In this document: piece after piece, positions 1 through 4,829 of the stretch | Layout: every line of letters begins with the position of its first letter | Position numbering within the stretch: position 1 is the stretch's first letter | From: Chitinispirillaceae bacterium | Lineage (GTDB): Bacteria; Fibrobacterota; Chitinivibrionia; Chitinivibrionales; Chitinispirillaceae | DNA length: 10,958 bases | Direction of reading: 5' to 3' | NCBI GenBank assembly: GCA_016926315.1 | Contig: JAFGOU010000527.1 | Span: 1 to 10,958, forward strand | Made by a program: the position numbers and the translations under genes | The notes under the pieces: model-generated | The model's input: the letters and a program-made list of their open reading frames with translations, nothing else | Told to the model about the DNA's origin: nothing | Database searches by the model: none

Positions 1-1094
1 GCCAGACAGTCGACGCGGTGCAGCTCTAGTTCTTCATCGATGGTCGGACGCGAAAGCAGTTTTTTCAGGGTCGAGAGACGCATGGACCGCACGTTCATGA
101 AATGCATGTGGTTATCGATGCACCCGGTGACCGCCTCAATGAGCGCATTGGATGCATGCAACCGTTTAAGAATCGTTCCGGCCATGCGCGCCCCCACCTG
201 GTCGTGGTTATTGAACCGTAACCGGTCCATGCGACGCATGGTCGACTTTTTGCCGATGTCATGAAGCAGCACGCTCCAGGCCAGCGCCGATGTCGGATCC
301 GGCCGCATGAGCATGAGCGCCTTGACTGTATGTACGAAAACGTCACCCTCGGGATGAAATTCCGGCGGCTGTTCCACCCCGATACAATCGTCTACCTCGG
401 GCAGGACCTGCTTAAGAAGGCCCGATTCCCGCAGAAGTGTCACTGCGCGGTCCGGATGCGGCTGACGCAGCATGCGGTCGAGCTCGGCGAAAATCCTCTC
501 GGGAGAAATGCGGGTGATGTTCGGGGCGTTTTCCTGCATGGCGCGCCAAGTTGCCTCATGGATCGCAAACCCGAACCGGGCCGAAAAACGGACTGCCCGC
601 ATCAGCCTGAGGTAATCCTCCTTGAAGCGAAGGCCCGGATCGCCGATCGCCCTGATAATGCGGGCGTTCAGATCGCCGAGTCCCCCGACATAATCGAGCG
701 TGGAGCCGGAAAGCGGATCGAAAAACATCCCGTTGATCGTAAAATCACGACGTCGGGCATCTCTCTCCGCATCCGTGAAGACGACCTGTCCGGGATGCCG
801 TCCATCGCCAATGCCGATGTCGGAACGGAACGTCGCCACCTCGAACGGAATACCGCGATAGACGACAATGACCACCCCGAACTGCGCACCGACGCCGATC
901 GTCGAGGAGAAAAGCGCCGCTACCGTCGGGGGCGTGGCGCTCGTCACGATATCGATGTCGCCCCTGCCTTCGCCGTACATGAGCATATCACGGACAAAAC
1001 CGCCGGCAAAAAGAGCGGCATGGCCGTTCTCAACCAGGCGCGAAGCGATTTGCCGGGCAGCCTGCAGTTTTTTCGTCAAATGGTCCTGGTCCAT
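1..1094 (-). CDS. cca: CCA-adding tRNA nucleotidyltransferase with HD domain (3' end cut by window edge)
   Basis: Adds or repairs the 3'-terminal CCA of tRNAs in the cytoplasm, using CTP and ATP. Reading the minus strand from the ATG at 1094 gives 364 uninterrupted codons to the window edge. The class II nucleotidyltransferase signature is complete: GGFVRD at residues 31-36, the metal-binding pair DID at 46-48, RRDFTIN at 115-121, and the nucleotide-templating EDxxR-type motif EDYLR at 159-163 followed by RAVRF. A C-terminal HD phosphohydrolase-type domain follows, with His255 and the HD pair at 278-279. The visible part ends at HRVDCLA, so the tail of a protein usually 400-500 aa long is missing. 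The start is chosen because a MDQDHLTKKLQ helix directly before the core suits the family; the in-frame stop upstream is at 1190-1188 and no strong Shine-Dalgarno is seen. A poly(A) polymerase of the same superfamily is the main alternative; the HD domain and EDxxR favour Cca. Confidence 0.93.
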   Translation of the reverse strand, partial: MDQDHLTKKLQAARQIASRLVENGHAALFAGGFVRDMLMYGEGRGDIDIVTSATPPTVAALFSSTIGVGAQFGVVIVVYRGIPFEVATFRSDIGIGDGRHPGQVVFTDAERDARRRDFTINGMFFDPLSGSTLDYVGGLGDLNARIIRAIGDPGLRFKEDYLRLMRAVRFSARFGFAIHEATWRAMQENAPNITRISPERIFAELDRMLRQPHPDRAVTLLRESGLLKQVLPEVDDCIGVEQPPEFHPEGDVFVHTVKALMLMRPDPTSALAWSVLLHDIGKKSTMRRMDRLRFNNHDQVGARMAGTILKRLHASNALIEAVTGCIDNHMHFMNVRSMRLSTLKKLLSRPTIDEELELHRVDCL

Positions 1095-1270
1095 GGTGAT
1101 ATCCGCATCAAACGGAAAGCGTCTCCCCTTCTCTATCGGTGGATGCACCGGCAAACCGCTGATAGGGAAAAAATACGTTCCCGGGAGTTACGGGACAAAG
1201 CTGCTGTTACTCCCTGCCTTATTTCATTTTCTATAAATAATTATTGACAGTAGTATCGGGGAAAAAGCAT

Positions 1271-1298
1271 CTTTTAAACGCTACTTTGAAATTGTCAA
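1271..1298 (-). promoter_or_regulatory. Candidate sigma70-type promoter for the tRNA nucleotidyltransferase gene
   Basis: On the minus strand a perfect TTGACA (1298-1293) is followed after 16 bp by TAAAAG (1276-1271), four of six matches to TATAAT. It lies in the 241-bp divergent spacer and would give a leader of about 170 nt before the ATG at 1094. This is a consensus match only; the housekeeping sigma consensus of this organism is assumed. Confidence 0.4.
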
Positions 1299-1335
1299 AA
1301 CCATCGTTACCATTTTTTAACCTCTGGAGGAACTC

Positions 1336-2370
1336 ATGCGGAGTATCGGACGCATAGTCATCGGGTTGTCCGTTTTGTCATTAATCGCGTCATGCGGTAT
1401 GGGATCATACGAACAGCGCGGCGACAACGCCTACCGCAAAGCGCAGAATCTTGACGGGAACGAAAAACGGCTTCAACAGAAAATGGCCTACACCATGTAT
1501 CAGAGAGCCGTCGAACTGCGCCCGAACAAAATCAACAACCGCCTCAGGGCGAGGTTTCTTGAATTATCGCTTGCCCGTGCAAAAATGGTGCTTGACGAAG
1601 GCTCCGCCCGGTCCGACGCGATCCCCCTTTTCATGAATGATATCGAAAAACACCTTACCGCCGATGCGCCGTCAAACGTCAGACAGGAATACGCTCTTTT
1701 CCTCATCCAGCTTTCCGATTCCTTTGCCATCAGGGAGCAGACCGAGCGTGCGCTCGTGACCATCGACAAGGCGATTTCCTTTGCCAGCGACCCGAACTCG
1801 CTTGTCCAGAAAAAACAGGAGCTGACCGGCAAAGTCGCCATGGAAAACTTCGAACTCGCCCAGGTCGAACTCGAGAACGGCAAACAGAACAAAGATGTCG
1901 ACGCCCTCCTCCGGGCCGAATATTTCATCCAGGTTGCCTTGATGTACCAGCCGAACCTGAAGGGCGCGGATGCGGTTCTCAGCGAGCTGAGGAAGCTCAA
2001 CACGGCGACCTACTCCGGATACCTCAGGGTCATCGAGAACATCATCGATTCGACGGCGTTCCGCAAGGTCAACAAGTTCGACATTCTGCTCGCCATTCCG
2101 ACGGTCAGTAAAAAAGGCAACGCGGTCAGCATGGTCGTCAATATTTACAACTATACCTACAACCCGCTGCGGATGAAAAGCGAACATTTCTTCATTGCCG
2201 ACGCCTCGGGCAAACGGTACCAGGCGATGCCCGCCAGACTGGCCGATCCGGAGATCCTCGACCAGGAACACGAGGCTAAATACACGCTTTCTTTCCCGAA
2301 CCCGGCGGGCGAGATCGCCAAGCTGATCTATGAAAACGGCCCCCACTACACGGAAAAATGCTTTTTTTAA
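1336..2370 (+). CDS. Lipoprotein with TPR-like helical region and C-terminal beta domain, function unknown
   Basis: A 344-residue exported lipoprotein. The N-terminus has Arg2 and Arg6, a hydrophobic stretch, and a lipobox ending IASC with the lipid-attachment Cys at residue 20. Residues about 24-235 are rich in Ala, Leu, Glu and Gln and read as paired amphipathic helices (for example AYTMYQRAVELRPN), as in tetratricopeptide-like repeats. Residues about 240-335 change to a beta-rich pattern (DILLAIPTV, SMVVNIYNYTYNP, YTLSFPNPAGEI), which suggests a small immunoglobulin-like domain. The start is supported by TGGAGG at 1325-1330, 5 nt before the ATG. A terminator follows 20 bp after the stop, so the gene is probably monocistronic. 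A scaffold or assembly role at the inner face of the outer membrane is only an inference from this architecture. I do not recognise the family. The protein ends KCFF, leaving a second Cys near the C-terminus. Confidence 0.88.
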   Translation: MRSIGRIVIGLSVLSLIASCGMGSYEQRGDNAYRKAQNLDGNEKRLQQKMAYTMYQRAVELRPNKINNRLRARFLELSLARAKMVLDEGSARSDAIPLFMNDIEKHLTADAPSNVRQEYALFLIQLSDSFAIREQTERALVTIDKAISFASDPNSLVQKKQELTGKVAMENFELAQVELENGKQNKDVDALLRAEYFIQVALMYQPNLKGADAVLSELRKLNTATYSGYLRVIENIIDSTAFRKVNKFDILLAIPTVSKKGNAVSMVVNIYNYTYNPLRMKSEHFFIADASGKRYQAMPARLADPEILDQEHEAKYTLSFPNPAGEIAKLIYENGPHYTEKCFF

Positions 2371-2389
2371 ATCATCCCGTCTGACACAT

Positions 2390-2426
2390 AAAAAAAGCCC
2401 TTCGCTCCTGCGAAGGGCTTTTTTTT
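2390..2426. terminator. Bidirectional intrinsic terminator between convergent genes
   Basis: A perfect 10-bp stem (AGCCCTTCGC at 2396-2405 and its complement at 2410-2419) with a 4-nt loop TCCT. Seven A residues precede it (2390-2396) and eight T residues follow (2419-2426), so it has a U-tract in both directions. It sits 20 bp after the lipoprotein stop at 2370, and its T-run touches the stop codon (2427-2425) of the convergent minus-strand gene. It should therefore serve both genes. Confidence 0.95.
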
Positions 2427-3030
2427 ATCCTGCCATCGGACTACTCCCGCCGTCGTCACCGCTCTCTTTTTTTCTCCTGAATTTGACGATTTTGCCGCTT
2501 GGCCGTGGTATGACCGACGGCTCCGGTTGCCTTTTCGCATCCACCACGGGGTCTTTGCCGGAAGCGGCGGACGCCGCATCGCTCCGGGACGGCTGATTCA
2601 GGTTGACTTTGATAATCCGGTATTCGCCGGTCCTGCCTGGATTTTGAAACCGTCCTCTCACGACATGCGGCGGCTGGAGTTTGAATACCTGTTCCGCTGG
2701 CGGGAATGTGGCCAGGCTCGCGAAATGCATCCACAACCACTTTCCGGGCGGTTTTGCCTCCTCATCGAGAGTATACCCGAGACAGATTCCATACCCCTGG
2801 AAATTCCACCCCTCCTCTTCCGTGAGGACCCTGTTCATGGGAAGGTCACGGCCGATAAGACAGAACAGGTCCCCGTTGCAGGGAAAATCGATGACTTCGT
2901 TTGAATTGACATAGCGGGAGGCGTAATCGATGATTTCCTGCTGCGACAGCGTCATACGGTCCTGGGTCCTTACCGGTGAGTCCTGGATAGTACAAATAAA
3001 TAATCGCACGCCGTCTTGCAATATTTTCAT
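2425..3030 (-). CDS. Hypothetical protein with basic, disordered C-terminal tail
   Basis: A 201-residue protein of no family I recognise. There is no signal peptide or membrane segment in this version, so it is probably cytoplasmic. Residues up to about 130 look folded: aromatic-rich, with EGWNFQGYGICLGY and GKWLWMHFASLATFPP, followed by a segment VVRGRF...GEYRIIKV. The last roughly 65 residues are rich in Ser, Ala, Pro, Lys and Arg and include the basic patch GKIVKFRRKK; they look disordered and could contact nucleic acid or another polyanion. The frame stays open to an ATG at 3156, but that would overlap the divergent lipoprotein gene, so I prefer the ATG at 3030. The ATG at 2955 (before TLSQQEIIDY), with an AGGA four bases upstream, is a real alternative. 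Cysteines in DFPCNGDLFC are too few to claim a metal site. The bidirectional terminator directly follows the stop. Confidence 0.72.
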   Translation of the reverse strand: MKILQDGVRLFICTIQDSPVRTQDRMTLSQQEIIDYASRYVNSNEVIDFPCNGDLFCLIGRDLPMNRVLTEEEGWNFQGYGICLGYTLDEEAKPPGKWLWMHFASLATFPPAEQVFKLQPPHVVRGRFQNPGRTGEYRIIKVNLNQPSRSDAASAASGKDPVVDAKRQPEPSVIPRPSGKIVKFRRKKESGDDGGSSPMAG

Positions 3031-3044
3031 CAGGATTCTATACT
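3016..3044 (+). promoter_or_regulatory. Candidate promoter for the 3065-4380 gene pair
   Basis: TTGCAA (3016-3021, four of six matches to TTGACA) and TATACT (3039-3044, five of six matches to TATAAT) are separated by exactly 17 bp. The predicted transcript start is near 3051, giving a leader of about 14 nt that still contains the AAAGG ribosome-binding site. The -35 box lies inside the N-terminal codons of the divergent gene if that gene starts at 3030. TTGCAA is its own reverse complement, so it could also be read leftwards, paired with a weak TATTTG at 2998-2993. Confidence 0.45.
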
Positions 3045-3064
3045 GAATGGGAAAGGCGTGACCT

Positions 3065-3625
3065 ATGGCATACCCTTGGAAATCCGCTGTTCGCGACATG
3101 ACGCCGATTCCTACCGCAGTACTCTGGCTTCTGCTACTCCCCGCCTGTTCCGACATCAGTGATGAACTGAAAATTCCCTACGAACCACCGGTCGTGTTTA
3201 CCGGATCGATCAGCGGTGATTACGACAGTCTTCCGGGAAACCGCGCCTGGCCGAACACCTGCACCCTGGACAACGATACGGTACACATGACCTTTTTTTC
3301 CAGGGATTTCAAGGAGGTCAACCGCATACGCTCCGGGAATTTCATACGTATCGACCTGTTCCCCTGCTCAACCTGTGTCAGCGGAATCAGCACGAAATAT
3401 ATCAGGTTTCACCTGGCACGCTATCTTGAATCGAATTGGTCCTATGAAATCACCCCCGCGGATACCGTGCTGAACACGAACAAAATTTCGATGCAGATAC
3501 GGACGTTGGCGCGCTCCCCCGGAGGCGCGGTGGAGCTGTATGATATCGGGGCCATTGCCAGGCCGCTGACCGGCACTGTCGAACTCGATCTGAAAAACGG
3601 CCGTATTTTCGGCTCCATCAGGTAG
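3065..3625 (+). CDS. Small lipoprotein, function unknown
   Basis: A 186-residue predicted lipoprotein. Lys6 and Arg10 precede a hydrophobic core and a LPAC lipobox, with the lipid-attachment Cys at residue 28. The start at 3065 is preferred over the ATG at 3098 because it keeps the positively charged n-region and has GGAAAGG about 8 nt upstream; the 3098 ATG has no Shine-Dalgarno. After the lipobox comes a short linker rich in Pro and acidic residues, then a beta-rich domain (HMTFFSRDF, FIRIDLFP, YIRFHLARYL, GTVELDLKNGRIFGSI). Three further cysteines (66, 101, 104), two in a CSTC motif, could form disulfides in the periplasm. The alternating polar/hydrophobic strands suggest a beta-sandwich, but I do not recognise a family. 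The next gene begins 14-50 bp downstream on the same strand, so the two are probably co-transcribed. Confidence 0.82.
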   Translation: MAYPWKSAVRDMTPIPTAVLWLLLLPACSDISDELKIPYEPPVVFTGSISGDYDSLPGNRAWPNTCTLDNDTVHMTFFSRDFKEVNRIRSGNFIRIDLFPCSTCVSGISTKYIRFHLARYLESNWSYEITPADTVLNTNKISMQIRTLARSPGGAVELYDIGAIARPLTGTVELDLKNGRIFGSIR

Positions 3626-3675
3626 GGCGCCCGCTCTTCTTGCAGACCGTATCATTTTCATTGTACAATACGATC

Positions 3676-4380
3676 ATGATCGCCGGCATTCTCCTCGTTA
3701 CGACATTCCTGCTGGCAACGCCTCTGGCGCAGCAGTCACCGGACGGATTCAACAATGCGCCATGGGGTGCCTCCCCCGATGTGGTACGACAGGCAATCGC
3801 CACCGCGAACTGGCAGCCGGATCAGGCCTCTGCAGCCGGTTTTCCGGAAGGGCTTGCCATCTCCGCTTTCCGCTCGTCCGGAGCTATCGCCGGTTATCCC
3901 GCATCAGCCACGTACTATTTCCAGGACAACAAATTTTTCCAGGCAACCGTGCGATTCAACTTTGAGGACCTTAAAACCTACGATTTCAATTATAACGTTT
4001 ATCGAAGCGTGAATGAATACTATAACGCGATCCGGTCGCGTACCCTGGTCTTCTGCCGCGACCTCTACGACCTGCTCCGGAAAAAATACGGCAAAAAAGA
4101 GCCCGTCTTCAAGGGGCTGGACCCGGCGAAAAGTTTCGTCAATCTTGACGCGTACGTCAAACGTGAGCGGTGGAACCTGCGGTATCACCCCTATGACTTC
4201 TATCAGCGCATCATGACACAGTCATACGCGCGTTGGAACTTTCCAAAAACAACCGCTGTTTTCGCCATTGCCATAAGCGCGCAGGACAAACGGTTCGACT
4301 ACACGCTGTCGCTCTCGTCAGTCGCGCTCTCCGCCCGGATCAACGCGGCAAAAGATTCCCTTCGCATGCGCGGGCTCTGA
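3676..4380 (+). CDS. Secreted protein with N-terminal signal peptide, function unknown
   Basis: A 234-residue protein predicted to be exported. From the ATG at 3676 it begins with the hydrophobic stretch IAGILLVTTFLLATPLA, with a plausible signal peptidase I site after LA and no lipobox Cys. The mature part opens with FNNAPWGASPDVVRQAI, a pattern (an aromatic, then PWG and a short helix) seen at the start of many periplasmic domains of unknown function. The remainder mixes beta strands (TYYFQDNKFFQATVRFNF) with a helix (VFCRDLYDLLRKKYGKKEP) and is rich in Tyr and Phe. The frame also offers a TTG at 3640, 14 nt after the upstream stop, with AGGTAGGG 12 nt before it; that start would add 12 residues. 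Neither start has an ideal ribosome-binding site. The signal peptide lacks the usual basic n-region in both versions. Probably in an operon with the lipoprotein at 3065. Confidence 0.8.
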   Translation: MIAGILLVTTFLLATPLAQQSPDGFNNAPWGASPDVVRQAIATANWQPDQASAAGFPEGLAISAFRSSGAIAGYPASATYYFQDNKFFQATVRFNFEDLKTYDFNYNVYRSVNEYYNAIRSRTLVFCRDLYDLLRKKYGKKEPVFKGLDPAKSFVNLDAYVKRERWNLRYHPYDFYQRIMTQSYARWNFPKTTAVFAIAISAQDKRFDYTLSLSSVALSARINAAKDSLRMRGL

Positions 4381-4401
4381 AAACCCGGCGGAAAAAGAAA
4401 A

Positions 4402-4455
4402 GCGATTGTCTCTCACCATTTCGGAAGAGGAACAGACCTTTTTTCAGACAATCGC
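4402..4455 (-). terminator. Inverted repeat with T-rich tract on the minus strand; weak terminator candidate
   Basis: A perfect 10-bp inverted repeat (GCGATTGTCT at 4402-4411, complement at 4446-4455) encloses a 34-nt loop. On the minus strand the second arm is followed by a T-rich stretch (TTTTCTTTTT, complement of 4392-4401), the arrangement of an intrinsic terminator. On the plus strand no T-run follows the stem. The loop is long for an efficient terminator, and no convincing minus-strand gene ends here. Confidence 0.3.
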
Positions 4456-4615
4456 CCGAAACTGAAAGCGTCATGCGGACGGACGCTCACGCTCCTCTTT
4501 TTCATTCACCGATGCCACCTTCTTCTGGTTGGGGAACGACGCGGGCTTTAACTGCGAATAACGTGCCGACCGTGAACCTCCTTTTTTTCCCCAAAAACCG
4601 GTCACGCGCAGCCCC

Positions 4616-4657
4616 GTGGTCCCGGATCAGGGAAGGGTGTCCTCTTTACGGGACCAT
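4616..4657. repeat. Inverted repeat upstream of purL
   Basis: TGGTCCCG (4617-4624) and CGGGACCA (4649-4656) form a perfect 8-bp stem, extended by one G-T wobble, around a 24-nt loop. It lies directly before the TTGACA at 4661. It could be an operator, a leader hairpin or chance; the sequence alone does not decide. Confidence 0.4.
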
Positions 4658-4705
4658 ATGTTGACAATGTGGCAAATACCGGGCCATGGCACGAAAGTGT
4701 CGCGC

Positions 4706-4755
4706 CATCGGCGCGCGGGTTTTCAAGCGAAGTCTTGAAAACCCGCGCGCCGATG
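4706..4755. repeat. Perfect 22-bp inverted repeat with 6-nt loop (palindromic element)
   Basis: The left arm at 4706-4727 (CATCGGCGCGCGGGTTTTCA then AG) is the exact reverse complement of the right arm at 4734-4755, with CGAAGT between. The 22 uninterrupted pairs would make a very stable hairpin in RNA. It is followed on the plus strand by CTGAAAAAAA, an A-run, and no T-run follows it in either direction, so it is not a standard intrinsic terminator. A shorter alternative hairpin (CGCGCC at 4701-4706 with GGCGCG at 4710-4715) overlaps its left arm and would compete. A second small hairpin, GGCAC-GAAA-GTGTC (4688-4701), sits just upstream. No target-site duplication flanks it. Confidence 0.85.
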
Positions 4756-4829
4756 CTGAAAAAAAGGTATTTTATTATGTCTTCCGGCGTTGCCGGCACA
4801 GGACCATCAGAAAGGATACGCGATCGTCT

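Larger units (their letters stand above)
4381..4829. other. 449-bp non-coding interval before purL with several inverted repeats
   Basis: No reading frame here has a credible start, composition and length together. The interval holds inverted repeats at 4402-4455, 4616-4657, 4688-4701 and 4706-4755, and a small CCGGC/GCCGG hairpin at 4784-4796 with a 3-nt loop. AAAGGA at 4811-4816 is the likely, rather distant, ribosome-binding site of purL (13 nt from its ATG). A TTGACA at 4661-4666 has no good -10 at the right distance. There is no recognisable purine, PRPP or ZTP riboswitch core. Confidence 0.6.

Noticed and set aside
1..1094. Possible pseudogene or frameshift in the tRNA nucleotidyltransferase gene
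   Set aside because: Codon-by-codon reading of the minus strand shows one uninterrupted frame with all motifs in order; it only lacks a stop because it runs off the window.
261..1247. 328-codon open frame on the plus strand opposite the tRNA nucleotidyltransferase gene
   Set aside because: It is antisense to a clearly conserved coding frame; its composition is rich in Arg, His, Pro and Asp with no domain, as expected of a shadow frame in GC-rich DNA.
1672..2346. 224-codon minus-strand frame opposite the lipoprotein gene
   Set aside because: Low-complexity, Val/Arg/Asp-rich shadow of a gene that has a good ribosome-binding site, lipobox and terminator.
4460..4505. Terminator formed by AGCGTC/GACGCT (4467-4472, 4482-4487) with T5 at 4498-4502
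   Set aside because: Only a 6-bp stem with a 9-nt loop, and the T-run begins about 10 nt after the stem; too weak to call.
4233..4664. 143-codon plus-strand frame overlapping the end of the secreted protein and the non-coding interval
   Set aside because: Starts inside a real gene in another frame, has Arg/Pro/Ser-rich shadow composition and no ribosome-binding site.
4661..4689. sigma70 promoter for purL at TTGACA 4661
   Set aside because: No -10 better than about two or three matches occurs 16-18 bp downstream, so the -35 match alone is not enough to call a promoter.
4706..4755. Palindrome as an ordinary intrinsic terminator for the 3065-4380 genes
   Set aside because: It lies more than 300 bp after the last stop and is followed by an A-run, not a T-run; the minus orientation also lacks a downstream T-run.
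4686..4829. N-terminal 48-residue extension of PurL from the ATG at 4686
   Set aside because: The family starts at the MAGVHRLFVEKK segment (4830); the extension is the palindrome region and has no sign of a folded or targeting sequence.
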